Shown: positions 47,744 to 58,600 of the stretch, piece by piece
Layout: each line of letters opens with the position of its first letter
Numbering within the stretch: position 1 is the stretch's first letter
NCBI GenBank assembly: GCA_947465395.1
Contig: CANIAL010000007.1
Coordinates: forward strand, 44,937-108,936
Reading direction: 5' to 3'
Source: Alphaproteobacteria bacterium
GTDB taxonomy: Bacteria > Pseudomonadota > Alphaproteobacteria > Micropepsales > Micropepsaceae
Length of the DNA: 64,000 bases
Made by a program: the position numbers and the translations under genes
The notes under the pieces: generated by a model
What the model saw: only the letters and a program-made list of their open reading frames with translations
What the model was told of the DNA's origin: nothing
Database searches by the model: none

Positions 47744-49489
47744 ATGACCGCACTGACGGCGGAATTGAGTGATGCCGTGGGCCGCGCCTTTGCGGCCGAA
47801 GGGCTGGATGCGGCTTTCGGCCAGGTGCAGGTGTCTGATCGCCCTGACCTGGCGCAATTCCAGTGCAATGGCGCCTTGGCCGCCGCCAAGGCGGCGAAAG
47901 CCAATCCCCGCGCCATCGCCGAGAAAGTGGCTGCGCGGCTGAAGGCCGATGCGATGTTTTCGCGGGTGGAGATTGCCGGTCCCGGTTTCATCAATCTGGA
48001 CGTGGCGGATGATGCGCTGGGGACACGTATCGCCCAGCCCGTCACCATGTCGCCGCCCAATGGCAAGACGGCGCTGATTGATTTCGGCGGTCCCAATGTC
48101 GCCAAGCCCATGCATGTTGGGCATCTGCGCTCCACCGTGATCGGTGATTGCCTGCAGCGCCTGTTCCGCGCCAATGGCTGGAACGTGGTCAGTGATATTC
48201 ACCTGGGCGACTGGGGCCTGCAGATGGGCCAGTTGATCAGCGAAGTGGAAAGCCGGGGCATCGCGCCGGAATATTTCGACGCAGGCGTGAAAGGTCCGTA
48301 CCCGGAGCAATCGCCGGTTACCATGGAAGACCTGGAAGAGCTGTATCCAGCGGCAAGCGCGGCCTGCAAGGCCGATCCGGCACGGCTGGATGCGGCGCGG
48401 CGCGCCACGGTGGAGCTTCAGGATGGCCGCCCCGGCTATCGCGCCCTGTGGCGGCATTTCGTGAAAGTGTCCGAAGCGGGCCTGGAGCGCGAATTCGCCA
48501 GCCTGGGCGTGCGCTTCGACATGTGGAAGGGCGAATCCAGCGTCCATGACGGCATCGCGCCCATGCTGGCGGATTTGAAAGCACGCGGGCTGGCCGAAAC
48601 CAGCGAAGGCGCGCTTGTAATCACGGTTGCCGAAGACAGCGACAAGAAACCCATGCCGCCGCTGATCCTGGTGAAAAGCGAAGGCGGCGTGCTGTATGGC
48701 ACAACCGATCTTGCCACGGTTATCGAGCGCGTGCGCGAGCAGGACCCTGACCTGATCCTTTATGTGGTGGACCACCGCCAGCATGGCCATTTCGAGCAAC
48801 TGTTCCGCGCCGCTGAAAAGGCAAAGCTTGCGGGCCGCGCCCAGCTTGAACATGTCGGCTATGGCACCATGAACGGTACCGACGGCAAGCCCTTCAAGAC
48901 GCGGGCAGGCGGGGTGATGAAATTGTACGACCTGATCGCCATGGCGACGGTGGAAGCACAGACGCGCCTGGCCGAACAGGGTCTGGGCGCCGATTACACG
49001 GCGGCGGAGAAGGCAGACATCGCGCGGCAGGTGGGCCTGGCTACCATCAAGTTCGCCGACCTCTCCAATCACCGCACCACCGATTACATCTTCGACCTGG
49101 AGCGGTTTTCGCGCTTTGAAGGCAAGACCGGGCCTTACCTGCAATATGCGGCGGTGCGCATCAAATCCATTCTGCGGAAAGCTGCGGAAGAGGGGCATCC
49201 ATTGGCCACGCCGCAGATCCGCTCGCCTGAAGAACGCACCTTGGTGTTGCAGCTTCTGTCGGAAGCGAGTGCGCGCCAGGCGGCGGAAGAAAAGCGCAGC
49301 CCCAATATCCTGTGCGATTACGCCTTTACCCTGGCGCAGGATTTCAGCCGTTTTTACGGTGCCCACCACATCATGTCGGAGCCGGACCCCGCCATCCGGG
49401 CGGCCAGACTGGGGCTTTGCGCCCGAGTTTTGGCGGATTTGACGGGTACTTTGGCCCTTCTGGGCATCGAAGTGCCCGAAAGAATGTGA
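47744..49489 (+). CDS. argS: Arginyl-tRNA synthetase
   Basis: This class I synthetase charges tRNA-Arg. From ATG 47744 it has 581 residues: an N-terminal additional domain (1-100), the HIGH-type motif in NVAKPMHVGHLRSTVIGD, the catalytic Rossmann fold with the GTMNGTDGKPFKTRAGG loop that replaces KMSKS, and the anticodon-binding DALR domain (EKRSPNILCDYAFTLAQDFSRFYGAHHI). The open frame upstream belongs to the lipoprotein region. Confidence 0.96.
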   Translation: MTALTAELSDAVGRAFAAEGLDAAFGQVQVSDRPDLAQFQCNGALAAAKAAKANPRAIAEKVAARLKADAMFSRVEIAGPGFINLDVADDALGTRIAQPVTMSPPNGKTALIDFGGPNVAKPMHVGHLRSTVIGDCLQRLFRANGWNVVSDIHLGDWGLQMGQLISEVESRGIAPEYFDAGVKGPYPEQSPVTMEDLEELYPAASAACKADPARLDAARRATVELQDGRPGYRALWRHFVKVSEAGLEREFASLGVRFDMWKGESSVHDGIAPMLADLKARGLAETSEGALVITVAEDSDKKPMPPLILVKSEGGVLYGTTDLATVIERVREQDPDLILYVVDHRQHGHFEQLFRAAEKAKLAGRAQLEHVGYGTMNGTDGKPFKTRAGGVMKLYDLIAMATVEAQTRLAEQGLGADYTAAEKADIARQVGLATIKFADLSNHRTTDYIFDLERFSRFEGKTGPYLQYAAVRIKSILRKAAEEGHPLATPQIRSPEERTLVLQLLSEASARQAAEEKRSPNILCDYAFTLAQDFSRFYGAHHIMSEPDPAIRAARLGLCARVLADLTGTLALLGIEVPERM

Positions 49490-49516
49490 GTAAGTCGGGC
49501 TTCTTGGAGGCCTGAA

Positions 49517-49544
49517 TTGACTCGGTATTACCCCCCTTTAGAGT
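49517..49544 (+). promoter_or_regulatory. Predicted promoter of the gcv operon
   Basis: TTGACT (49517-49522) and TAGAGT (49539-49544) are 16 bases apart and lie about 55 bases before the first riboswitch stem. This gives a transcription start near 49551, which fits a riboswitch leader. Confidence 0.5.
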
Positions 49545-49603
49545 GACCCCCGACGGAGACGCCCGCCGGGAGGCGCGCCCATCCGGCCAACACATGATCC
49601 CGC

Positions 49604-49782
49604 GCGGGAGAGACCTGTTGAGACACAGGCGCCGAAGGAGCAACCACCCCGGAAACTCTCAGGCAAAAGGACCGCACGGGCGATGATCTTCTGGAAAGCG
49701 GGGCGGCACAGCCGTCTCCACCGAAGGGGTAACCTTGGCATTGCCGGGGGAAATCTCTCAGGTCCCATGACAGAGGGGTGAG
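49604..49782 (+). ncRNA. Tandem glycine riboswitch
   Basis: The 337-base gap before gcvT contains two glycine aptamers in series. The first has GGGAGAGACC, GCCGAAGGAGCAA (49631-49643) and AAACTCTCAGGCAAAAGGAC (49653-49672). The second has ACCGAAGGGGTAA (49720-49732), AAATCTCTCAGGTCCCATGA (49751-49770) and a closing CAGAGGGG. These are the conserved glycine-riboswitch blocks. A GCGCC/GGCGC stem (about 49786-49798) may be part of the expression platform. Glycine binding should raise expression of the cleavage operon, as in known cases. Confidence 0.92.
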
Positions 49783-49826
49783 TTTGCGCCGCCGGCGCGA
49801 ACGCTACACGCCTTTGCATTGGACCC

Positions 49827-50957
49827 ATGATGAGCGACGAAGTCCTGAAAAAAACACCGCTGTATGACCTGCATATTTCGCTGGGCGGCAAGATGGTGCC
49901 CTTCGCCGGCTATGAAATGCCGGTGCAGTATCCCGCGGGTATTTTAAAAGAGCATCTGCATACGCGGGCCGAAGCGGGGCTGTTCGATGTCTCGCATATG
50001 GGCCAGGCCTTTTTGTCCGGCGATACCGCCGCGCTGGAACGCGTGACACCCGCCGACATCACCGGCATTCCCGAAGGCATGCAGCGCTACGGACTGCTGC
50101 TGAATGATGCTGGCGGCATCAAGGATGATTTCATGACCATGCGGCTGAAGGGCGAAGACGCGCTTTACCTGGTGGTCAATGCGTCCATGAAAGACTCTGA
50201 CTTCGCCTATATCGCCGAAAGACTGAAGGGCGCGGCGACATTGAAGCCCGCGCCGGATCGTGCGCTGCTGGCGCTGCAAGGCCCCAAGGCGGCAGACGTG
50301 CTGGAACGTCATGCGACCGGCGTTTCCAACCTGACATTCATGCAAGCCATCCGTATCAACGTCGCGGGCGCGCCCGCCATTGTCAGCCGCACCGGCTATA
50401 CCGGCGAAGACGGCTTCGAGATTTCCATCGAAGGCCGGGACGCCGAAAAAGTGGCCCGCGCCTTGCTGGGCGAGAAGGAAGTTCTGCCCATCGGCCTGGG
50501 CGCGCGCGACTCCCTGCGCCTGGAAGCAGGACTGTGCCTGTACGGGCATGACATGGACGAGGCCACGGACCCGGTGGAAGCAAACCTGGTCTGGTCGCTG
50601 GGCAAGCGCCGCAAGGAGGCAAAGGATTTTCCCGGCGCTGACCGCATCACGAAGAATTTGGCGAACGGCCCTGCGAAAAAGCGCGTGGGCCTGCGCCCGG
50701 AAGGCCGCGCCCCTGCCCGCGAAGGCAGCGAGATCGTGAAGGACGGCGTGGTGGTGGGACAGGTGACATCGGGCGGCTTCGGCCCCAGCCTGAATGGGCC
50801 GCTGGCCATGGGTTATGTGCGCGGTGACTTGGCCACGCCCGGCACGAAAGTGGAATTGATGGTGCGGGGCAAAGCATTGGCCGCCGAAGTGGTGGCGATG
50901 CCCTTCGTGCCCAACCAGTACAAGCGACCGGCAAAAAAGACAGGAGCGGCGACATGA
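49827..50957 (+). CDS. gcvT: Glycine cleavage system T protein (aminomethyltransferase)
   Basis: GcvT takes the aminomethyl group from lipoylated H protein and yields 5,10-methylene-tetrahydrofolate and ammonia. The 376 residues include the folate-binding N-terminal domain ([25 protein letters not shown]) and [16 protein letters not shown] codons at 49827 and 49830 are both possible. It heads gcvT-gcvH-gcvPA-gcvPB, all joined by short gaps or ATGA overlaps, under the glycine riboswitch. Confidence 0.96.
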   Translation: MMSDEVLKKTPLYDLHISLGGKMVPFAGYEMPVQYPAGILKEHLHTRAEAGLFDVSHMGQAFLSGDTAALERVTPADITGIPEGMQRYGLLLNDAGGIKDDFMTMRLKGEDALYLVVNASMKDSDFAYIAERLKGAATLKPAPDRALLALQGPKAADVLERHATGVSNLTFMQAIRINVAGAPAIVSRTGYTGEDGFEISIEGRDAEKVARALLGEKEVLPIGLGARDSLRLEAGLCLYGHDMDEATDPVEANLVWSLGKRRKEAKDFPGADRITKNLANGPAKKRVGLRPEGRAPAREGSEIVKDGVVVGQVTSGGFGPSLNGPLAMGYVRGDLATPGTKVELMVRGKALAAEVVAMPFVPNQYKRPAKKTGAAT

Positions 50958-51328
50958 GCGAATTGCGATTTACCGACCAGCATGAATGGGTGCGCCTGGA
51001 TGGCGACGAGGCCACCATCGGCATCACCCGCTATGCCGCTGAATCCCTGGGCGATGTGGTGTTCGTGGAGCTGCCGGCCAAGGGCCGCACGGTGGGCGCG
51101 GGCGCGCAGGCCGCCGTGGTGGAAAGCGTCAAGGCCGCCAGCGAAGTCTATGCGCCGGTGGGCGGCGAGGTCACCGCCGCCAATGCCGCGCTGGAAGCCG
51201 AACCCGCCAAGGTCAATGCCGACCCGGAAGGCGAAGGCTGGTTCTTCAAGGTGAAGATGTCGGACAAGGCCGCGTTCGGAAAGCTGATGGATGAAGCGGC
51301 CTACAAGGAATTCGTGAAGGGACTCTAG
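50954..51328 (+). CDS. gcvH: Glycine cleavage system H protein
   Basis: GcvH shuttles the aminomethyl intermediate on a lipoyl arm between P, T and L proteins. The 124-residue protein has the lipoylation Lys60 in [14 protein letters not shown]. Length is normal. It overlaps gcvT by ATGA and precedes gcvPA by 4 bases. Confidence 0.97.
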   Translation: MSELRFTDQHEWVRLDGDEATIGITRYAAESLGDVVFVELPAKGRTVGAGAQAAVVESVKAASEVYAPVGGEVTAANAALEAEPAKVNADPEGEGWFFKVKMSDKAAFGKLMDEAAYKEFVKGL

Positions 51329-51332
51329 GACC

Positions 51333-52679
51333 ATGCGTTACCTGCCGCTCACCCCCGATGACCGCAAATCCATGCTGGCCAAGATTGGCGCGCCCGACAT
51401 GGACGCGCTGTTCCGCGACGTGCCGCGCGCCGCCGTGGTGCCGCTGTCGGTGTTCGATCTGCCCGACACGCAAGGCGAGCTGGCGGTGGACCGGGCGCTG
51501 ACCAAGATCGCCGCGCGCAACGTCGCCGCGGGGGCTGCGCCCTTTTTCTGCGGCGCGGGCGCATATCGGCATCATGTGCCATCGGCGGTGGATCATCTGA
51601 TCCAGCGCTCGGAGTTTCTCACCTCCTACACGCCCTACCAGCCGGAAATCGCGCAGGGCACCTTGCAGACCCTGTTTGAATTCCAGACCCAGGTGGCATT
51701 GCTGACCGGCATGGAAGTGGCCAATGCCTCACTTTACGACGGCTCCACCGCCACCGCCGAAGCGGTGCTGATGGCCCAGCGCGTCACCCGCCGCCCCAAG
51801 GCGATTTTGTCCGGCGGGCTGCATCCCCATTATGCCGAGACGGTGGAAACCGTGGCGGCGCTGTCAGGTGTGGTCACCCGCGCCCCCGTGACGCCGGGCA
51901 AGGCGGAAGACATCGCCGCATTGATTGACGACGAGACGGCTTGCGTGGTGGTGCAAAGCCCCGATGTCTTTGGCCTTATCCGCAATCTGCGCCCCATCGC
52001 CCAGGCAGCCCACGCCAAGGGTGCGCTTTTGATCGCGGTGGTGACCGAGGCCGTGTCCCTGGGTCTTCTGGAATCGCCGGGCGCGCAGGGCGCCGACATC
52101 GTGGCCTGCGAAGGCCAGAGCATCGGCAATGGCCTGAATTTCGGCGGCCCCTATGTGGGCCTGTTCGCGGCGCGGGAAAAATTCCTGCGCCAGATGCCGG
52201 GCCGCTTGTGCGGCGAGACAGCGGATGCGGATGGCCAGCGCGGTTTCGTGCTGACGCTTTCCACGCGTGAACAGCATATCCGCCGCGAAAAGGCCACCAG
52301 CAATATCTGCACCAATTCCGGCCTGTGCGCGCTGGCCTTCACCATTCATCTGTCGCTGCTGGGCGAGGAAGGGCTGACGCGGCTGGCGCGCCTCAACCAT
52401 GCCCGCGCCTGTGAACTGGCGGACCGGCTTGCGCGGGTGCCGGGCGTGCAAGTCATCACCGACAGTTTCTTCAACGAGTTCACTTTGAAACTGCCCAGGC
52501 CCGCAGCCCCGTTGGTGGATGCGCTTGCGGCCAAAGGCGTGATCGCGGGTGTTCCCGCATCGCGCCTGCTGCCGCACGAGGCATCGGCGCGCGATCTTCT
52601 GATCGTGGCGGTGACGGAAACCACGACGGATGAAGACTTCGACGCCCTGGAAGCGGCCTTGAAGGGAGCCTTGTCATGA
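51333..52679 (+). CDS. gcvPA: Glycine dehydrogenase (decarboxylating) subunit 1
   Basis: This is the N-terminal half-subunit of the split P protein, which with GcvPB decarboxylates glycine. The 448 residues start [19 protein letters not shown] and contain SVDHL-type [28 protein letters not shown] and [11 protein letters not shown] blocks of the family. It has no PLP lysine of its own, as expected. It overlaps gcvPB by ATGA. Confidence 0.96.
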   Translation: MRYLPLTPDDRKSMLAKIGAPDMDALFRDVPRAAVVPLSVFDLPDTQGELAVDRALTKIAARNVAAGAAPFFCGAGAYRHHVPSAVDHLIQRSEFLTSYTPYQPEIAQGTLQTLFEFQTQVALLTGMEVANASLYDGSTATAEAVLMAQRVTRRPKAILSGGLHPHYAETVETVAALSGVVTRAPVTPGKAEDIAALIDDETACVVVQSPDVFGLIRNLRPIAQAAHAKGALLIAVVTEAVSLGLLESPGAQGADIVACEGQSIGNGLNFGGPYVGLFAAREKFLRQMPGRLCGETADADGQRGFVLTLSTREQHIRREKATSNICTNSGLCALAFTIHLSLLGEEGLTRLARLNHARACELADRLARVPGVQVITDSFFNEFTLKLPRPAAPLVDALAAKGVIAGVPASRLLPHEASARDLLIVAVTETTTDEDFDALEAALKGALS

Positions 52680-54247
52680 GCATGAACAACCAGGGCCGCC
52701 CCACATCGGCCGGTAACGCGGGCAACACAAGCGAACTCGCCACCATTTCCGGCGACCGGGGCCTCCATCACGAAGAACGCCTGATCTTTGAAATCGGCCG
52801 TGCGGGCATGACTGGCGTGGATTTGCCGGAAAGCCAGGTCACGGATGCGCGGCTGGGCGGCATGCGGCGGCGGGGCGAGATCGGGCTTCCCGGCCTTAGC
52901 GAGCCGGAAGTGATCCGCCATTATGTGCGTTTGTCGCGCATGAATTACGCCATTGACGCGGGGCTGTATCCTCTCGGCTCCTGCACCATGAAGCACAATC
53001 CGCGCCTGAACGAGAAGATGGCGCGGTTGCCCGGTTTCGGCGACCTGCACCCCTTGGCGCCGCGTTCCACCACCCAGGGCGCGCTGGCGCTGATCAGCGA
53101 ATTGATGCGCTGGCTGACCACGCTGACCGGCATGCCCGCTGTGGCCATGTCGCCCAAGGCGGGCGCGCATGGAGAGCTTTGCGGCCTTCTGGCCATCCGC
53201 GCCGCCATCGAAGCGCGGGGCGAAAAGCGCCCCCGCATCCTGGTGCCGGAATCGGCGCATGGCACCAACCCCGCCACCGCCGCGCTGGCGGGATTTACCG
53301 TGGACCAGGTACCCGCCAAGCCCAATGGCCATGTGGATGCCGAAGCCCTGAAGGTCAAGCTGGGACCGGATGTGGCCGGCATCATGCTGACCAATCCCAA
53401 CACCTGCGGCTTGTTCGAGCCGGACATCATCGCCATGGCCGAAGCCGTGCACAAGGCGGGCGGCTATTTCTATTGCGACGGCGCCAATTTCAACGCCATT
53501 GCGGGCCGGGTGCGGCCGGGCGACCTGGGCATCGATGCCATGCATATCAACCTGCACAAGACCTTCTCCACGCCGCATGGCGGCGGCGGGCCGGGCGCGG
53601 GTCCGGTGGTGCTGTCGGAACGGTTGGCGCCATTCGCGCCGCTGCCGCTGCTGGTCGCGGACAAGGATGGTTTCCGGCTGGTCGAGGATCGGGCGGAATT
53701 GCCCGCCGGGGCCAAACCCTTTGGCCGCATGAGCGCCTTTCATGGCCAGATGGGCATGTTCGTGCGGGCGCTGGCCTATATGCTGTCCCATGGCCGCGAC
53801 GGCGTGCGCCAGGCATCGGAAGACGCGGTGCTGTCGGCCAATTACATATTGGCGTCGCTGAAGGACATCATGAGCGCGCCGTTCGGTGACGGCCCCTGCA
53901 TGCATGAAGCGCTGTTCGACGATACTTTCCTGGAAGGCACGGGTGTCACCACGCTGGACTTCGCCAAGGCGATGATAGACGAGGGCTATCACCCCATGAC
54001 CATGTATTTCCCGCTGGTGGTGCATGGCGCCATGCTGATCGAGCCGACCGAATCCGAATCCAAGGAATCGCTGGACCGCTTCATCACCGTGCTGCGCGGG
54101 CTGGCGGAAGACGCCAAGGCCGGCCGCAAGGCGCGCTTTGATGGCGCGCCGCATTTCGCGCCCCGCCGCCGGCTGGACGAAACCGCTGCCGCGCGCAAAC
54201 CCGTCTTGCGCTGGCGGCGCGAGACCATGCCGGAAGCGGCGGAATAG
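52676..54247 (+). CDS. gcvPB: Glycine dehydrogenase (decarboxylating) subunit 2
   Basis: This is the PLP-bearing half of the split P protein, 523 residues. The Schiff-base lysine is Lys295 in [18 protein letters not shown]. Other blocks are [26 protein letters not shown] and CDGANFNAI. It is a little longer than many GcvPB proteins because of a polar N-terminal extension of about 25 residues. It is last in the gcv operon; lpd (L protein) is not in the window. Confidence 0.96.
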   Translation: MSMNNQGRPTSAGNAGNTSELATISGDRGLHHEERLIFEIGRAGMTGVDLPESQVTDARLGGMRRRGEIGLPGLSEPEVIRHYVRLSRMNYAIDAGLYPLGSCTMKHNPRLNEKMARLPGFGDLHPLAPRSTTQGALALISELMRWLTTLTGMPAVAMSPKAGAHGELCGLLAIRAAIEARGEKRPRILVPESAHGTNPATAALAGFTVDQVPAKPNGHVDAEALKVKLGPDVAGIMLTNPNTCGLFEPDIIAMAEAVHKAGGYFYCDGANFNAIAGRVRPGDLGIDAMHINLHKTFSTPHGGGGPGAGPVVLSERLAPFAPLPLLVADKDGFRLVEDRAELPAGAKPFGRMSAFHGQMGMFVRALAYMLSHGRDGVRQASEDAVLSANYILASLKDIMSAPFGDGPCMHEALFDDTFLEGTGVTTLDFAKAMIDEGYHPMTMYFPLVVHGAMLIEPTESESKESLDRFITVLRGLAEDAKAGRKARFDGAPHFAPRRRLDETAAARKPVLRWRRETMPEAAE

Positions 54248-54257
54248 GGCGGCGAAC

Positions 54258-54710
54258 ATGGGAAGCTATGTCCAGAACGACCTCAACCCCGGCGAACGGA
54301 TCGTCTACGAAGCCTCGCTGCACTGGATGATCTATCTGGGGCCGATGCTGCTCCTGGGCGTGGGAATCGTCATGTCGGTTCCGGGCCTGGGCTTCGGCGC
54401 CATGAGCGGCGGGCTGGCGCTTCTGGGCGTGGCGCTGCTGTGGCTGCTGGTTTCCTATATCCGCCAGCGCACCAGCGAATTCGCCGTTACAGACAAGCGC
54501 GTCATCATCAAGCTGGGCTGGCTGTCGCGCCGCACCATCGAGATCAACATGTCGCGCGTGGAATCGGTGCAGGTGGACCAGGATATCCTTGGCCGCTTCC
54601 TGAATTACGGCACCATCACCGTGATCGGCACGGGCGGCACCAAGGAACCCTTCAACCTGATTGACGATCCGCTGGCGTTCCGCCGCGCGGTCCAGGCCGA
54701 GCAGGGCTGA
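54258..54710 (+). CDS. PH-domain (bPH2/YdbS-like) membrane protein
   Basis: This 150-residue protein has two adjacent membrane helices (about 25-70), followed by a bacterial PH domain with the typical EFAVTDKRVIIKLGWLSRRTIEI and GTITVIGTGGTKEPF. The family (formerly DUF304) includes YdbS-like proteins of unknown function. It starts 10 bases after gcvPB, so it may be read from the gcv transcript, and abuts the stop of the convergent pentapeptide gene. Confidence 0.87.
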   Translation: MGSYVQNDLNPGERIVYEASLHWMIYLGPMLLLGVGIVMSVPGLGFGAMSGGLALLGVALLWLLVSYIRQRTSEFAVTDKRVIIKLGWLSRRTIEINMSRVESVQVDQDILGRFLNYGTITVIGTGGTKEPFNLIDDPLAFRRAVQAEQG

Positions 54711-55181
54711 TTATTTGCAGATGTGAACCTTGAGGCCCGGCGGGGCCTTGGTATGGGCGTCACCACAGGCGACATCCATCTGCGCCTGTGTCAGGCCCTT
54801 CACCTTGCGCAAATCCGTGCCCAGGAAAGACGTGATCGTGGTGGTGGCGCCCGTCATGTCGGCGCCGTCCATCTTGGCCCAGCCCAGGTTGGCGGCGTTG
54901 AGGTTGGTGTTGCGGAAGGTCGCGTTCCTGTAATTGCCATAGGACAGGCACATCAGGGTGGCATTGGCGCCGTCGAAATTGGCGCCATGCAGGTCATGCG
55001 CCTTGACGCAGGTGTTGATCAAATCGGCATTCTGCAGGTTGCAACCCACGCAATCCACGATGCCATTGTGCAGCTTGTCCACGGCGGCGGGATCGGGCCT
55101 GCCGCTGGAAACAGGTTCCGCCATGCCGGGAACCGACAAGGCAAGCAGGGCGAAGGCGGCAATCAGAGTCTTTTTCATCAT
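54711..55181 (-). CDS. Secreted pentapeptide-repeat protein
   Basis: This 156-residue protein has a Sec signal peptide (MMKKTLIAAFALLALSVPGMA). The mature part contains short pentapeptide repeats of the A(D/N)LxX type: CNLQNADLINT, DLHGANFDGANAT, NATFRNTNLNAANLGWAKMDGADMTGA. It includes four or five Cys residues (CVGCNLQ, TCVKA, MCLSYG), which would suit disulfides in the periplasm. Role unknown. ATG 55181 and 55178 are both possible. Confidence 0.82.
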   Translation of the reverse strand: MMKKTLIAAFALLALSVPGMAEPVSSGRPDPAAVDKLHNGIVDCVGCNLQNADLINTCVKAHDLHGANFDGANATLMCLSYGNYRNATFRNTNLNAANLGWAKMDGADMTGATTTITSFLGTDLRKVKGLTQAQMDVACGDAHTKAPPGLKVHICK

Positions 55182-55223
55182 GTGTCTCAATCTGGAACGC
55201 GTGTCTTTTTTGTCGCAAAAAAT

Positions 55224-55433
55224 ATGCCGGATCCCAAAGCGGAACGTGCCGCCATCATGGCGCGTTTCACCTTTATGGAATCTGAAAAATTCACCCGGAT
55301 GCACGAATTGGCCGAGCGGTTGCGCGCTTTTGCGGCGGCTTCGCCCTGGAACGCCTATCGCGTGAAAATGCTGCAGGCCGCTGCGCTTCTGGACCGCCAG
55401 GCGGATCGCCTGTCCCAAAACCGGACCAACTAA
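55224..55433 (+). CDS. Small hypothetical helical protein
   Basis: This 69-residue frame from ATG 55224 (MPDPKAERAAIMARF) is rich in Glu, Arg, Ala and Leu and is likely all-helical. No domain is recognised. The gap between two minus-strand genes fits it well: it ends 6 bases before the KTSC gene stop. No ribosome-binding site is seen; a T- and A-rich leader precedes the ATG. Real coding is likely but unproven. Confidence 0.55.
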   Translation: MPDPKAERAAIMARFTFMESEKFTRMHELAERLRAFAAASPWNAYRVKMLQAAALLDRQADRLSQNRTN

Positions 55434-55439
55434 GTTCCG

Positions 55440-55649
55440 CTATTCGCGCTCGTAAGTGGGGTATTTGCCCTCGATCTGTTCCCGCAGGAAATCGCCCATG
55501 GAATCGGCGAAAAGCATCAGGTCATAGACCTGCTGCGGCACGTCTTCATACACGATCACCTTGTCGCTCTGGCGCAGGCGCGCTTCCAGGCAATGCGCCT
55601 GTTCGTCATAGCGCACGGCCTCGATGGTGGCGGACTGGACATAGGTCAT
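55440..55649 (-). CDS. KTSC domain protein
   Basis: This 69-residue protein has the KTSC-type pattern SATIEAVRYDEQAHCLEARLRQSDKVIVYEDVP, followed by VYDLMLFADSMGDFLREQI. KTSC proteins are small and often linked to lysyl-tRNA synthetase C-terminal-like or phage contexts; the function is unknown. It is 45 bases downstream of nrdJ's stop side, on the same strand. Confidence 0.8.
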   Translation of the reverse strand: MTYVQSATIEAVRYDEQAHCLEARLRQSDKVIVYEDVPQQVYDLMLFADSMGDFLREQIEGKYPTYERE

Positions 55650-55694
55650 GTCTCTATAACGGACAGAAGCCGGATTTTATCCGTCAATGAAAAG

Positions 55695-58600
55695 TTAAGA
55701 GCAGCCGGTCGTGGACCCGCAGGTGTTGCACTTCATGCAGGTTCCGTTGCGCACCAGCGTGAAGTTGCCGCAAGAGCCGCAATTATCACCCTCAAAGCCC
55801 TTCATCCGCGCCTCCGCAACGCGCTGCGATCGCGCCGCGCTGGTTGCGGGTTTCAGCGCCGCTTCCAGGTTCGCCACCTGCGCCCGAATGACGTTGGGCT
55901 TCAGAACCGATTCCAGGTCGGCGCGGATTTCCGACAAATCCACCGTCTCGCCGCCCAGAAAGGCTTCGTCGGTCATCACTTCGACCTGGACCTCATGTTC
56001 CTCTTCCAGCATGCGGGGCGCAGCGCCGCCCTTGACCACCGCCATCTGGCGCAGATGACCGCGCAGATAGCCGGATGAGGCAACCTTGGTGATGGCCGCT
56101 TCGGACGCGCCGCCGTCATCGGGAGCGGCTTCGCCCAAATCTTCATCCGCCGGCGGCACCACATGGGCCAAATCGGTGCGGCCCAGGTAAGAGACGCCCA
56201 GCTCGCGGAAGATATAGTCCAGCACGCTGGTGGCGTTCTTGATGGAATCATTGCCGATCACCAGGCCCGCCGGTTCAAAGCGGGTGAAGGTGAAGGCTTC
56301 CACGAATTCCTCCAGCGGCACGCCATATTGCAGGCCCACCGAAATGGCGATGGCGAAATTGTTCATCAGGCTGCGGAAGGCAGCGCCTTCCTTGTGCATG
56401 TCGATGAAGATTTCGCCCAGGCGGCCGTCTTCATATTCGCCGGTGTGCAGATAGACCTTGTGGCCGCCCACGCTGGCCTTTTGCGTATAGGATTTGCGGC
56501 GGTGGGGCAGGCGCTCGCGTTCCGACTGGCGGATTTTCTCGATCACCCTTTCCACGATGCGTTCGGTGACGATGGTCTGTGCGGGCGCGGCGGGAGCCAC
56601 GGCCTGCGCCTCATCATCCTCGTCCTCGTCAATGGCGAAGATCTGGCTGGCCAGCGGCTGGGAAAGCTTGGAGCCGTCGCGATAGAGCGCATTGGCCTTC
56701 AGCCCCAGCTTCCAGGACATCATATAGGCTTCGCCGCAATCCTTGACGCTGGCGGCATTGGCCATGTTGATGGTCTTGGAAATGGCGCCCGAGATGAAGG
56801 GCTGCACGGCGGCCATCATGCGGATATGGGCTTCCACGCTCAGCGACCGCGTGCCGGTGCGCCCGCAAGGGCTGGCGCAATCGAAAACGGGCAGGTGCTC
56901 GGCCTTCAGGTGTGGCGCGCCTTCCAGGGTCATGGCGCCGCAGACATGCAGGTTCGCAGCGTCGATATCCGCCCGGGCGAAGCCCAGCGCCTTCAGCATG
57001 TCGAAATCCGGCTCGTCCGCCGCCGCATCCAGCTTCAGGACATCGCGGCAGAATTTCTCGCCCAAGGTCCATTTGTTGAAGACAAAGCGGATGTCGAACG
57101 CCGCTTCCAGGGCAGCCTCGATCTGGCCGATCTGGTCATCGCCAAAGCCCTTGCCGCGAAGCGCATTGTAGTTCAGCCGCCCGCCGAAATCCTCCAGGGT
57201 GCCATGGCCCACGGCATAGGCCACGATGGTGTCAATCTCGGACTGCGCGTAACCCAGATTCTGCAAGGCTTCGGGCACGCAGCGATTGATGATCTTGAAA
57301 TAGCCGCCGCCCGCCAATGTCTTGAACTTGACCAGCGCGAAATCCGGTTCGACGCCGGTGGTGTCACAATCCATCACAAGGCCGATGGTGCCAGTGGGCG
57401 CGATCACCGATGCCTGGGCGTTGCGGAAACCGAATTCCTTGCCCTTGGCCAGGGCGTCGTCCCAGGCATGCGCCGCTGCGTCCGCCAAATCCTTCTGGCG
57501 AATGGCGGCGGTATCCAGCGGCACGGGCAGTGTGGACAGGCGCTCATAGCCTGCCTTTTCGCCCTTGGCGGCGCGGCCATGATTGCGGATAACGCGCAGC
57601 ATAGCGTCCTTGTTGGCGGCATATTCGGGGAAGGCGCCCAATTCGCCCGCCATCTCGGCGGAGGTGGCATAGGAAACACCCGTCATCAGGGCGGCGATGG
57701 CGCCGGCGGTGGCGCGGCCTTCGCGGCTGTCATAGGGCGTGCCCGACGCCATCAAAAGCCCGCCGATGTTGGCATAGCCAAGGCCCAAGGTGCGGTAGTC
57801 GTAGGACAGCTGCGCGATTTCCTTTGACGGGAACTGCGCCATCATCACCGAGATTTCCAGCACCATGGTCCAAAGGCGCGTGGCATGTGTGAAGGCTTCC
57901 ACGTCGAAGGTCTTGATGCCTTCACCTTGGCGGAACGCCATCAGGTTCAGCGACGCCAGGTTGCAGGCGGTATCGTCCAGGAACATGTATTCGCTGCACG
58001 GGTTGGAGGCGCGGATTTCGCCGCCCGCCGGGCAGGTGTGCCAGTCATTGATGGAGGTATGGAACTGGATGCCCGGATCGGCGCAGGCCCAGGCGGCATA
58101 AGCCACCTTTTCCCACAGATCGCGCGCCTTGATGGTGCGGGTGGCATGCGGCGCGCCCCTTCCCACCAGGTCCCAGTTGCCGTCTTCCATGACGGCGGTC
58201 AGGAAGTCATCCGTCACCCGCACGGAGTTGTTGGAGTTCTGGCCCGACACGGAAATATAGGCGTCGGAATCCCAGGCCGTGTCATAGCTGGGAAAATCAA
58301 TGTCCTTGTAGCCCTGGCGCGCAAAGCTGACCACGCGCTCAATGTAATTGTCCGGGATCATGGATTTACGGGCGGCACGGATTTCGCGGCGCAGGGCCGG
58401 GTTCTTGGCCGGGTCGAAACAGTCCCCGCCCGAACCTTCGCAATTCACGCAGGCCTTCATCACGGCTTTCAAATGCTTCGCGGCCAATTTCGAACCGGCC
58501 ACCAGCGATGCCACCTTCTGCTCTTCCAGCACCTTCCATTCGATGAAATCTTCGATATCGGGATGGTCAATATCCACGATCACCATCTTGGCGGCGCGGC

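Noticed and set aside
52346..54259. 637-codon minus-strand frame opposite gcvPA/gcvPB
   Set aside because: Shadow frame of the gcvP genes; composition is Arg/His/Gln/Gly-rich and there is no start signal or domain.
56163..57827. Long plus-strand open frame (554 codons) opposite nrdJ
   Set aside because: It is antisense to well-conserved nrdJ sequence and has the Gly/Ala/His/Gln/Arg-rich composition typical of high-GC shadow frames, with no recognisable motif.
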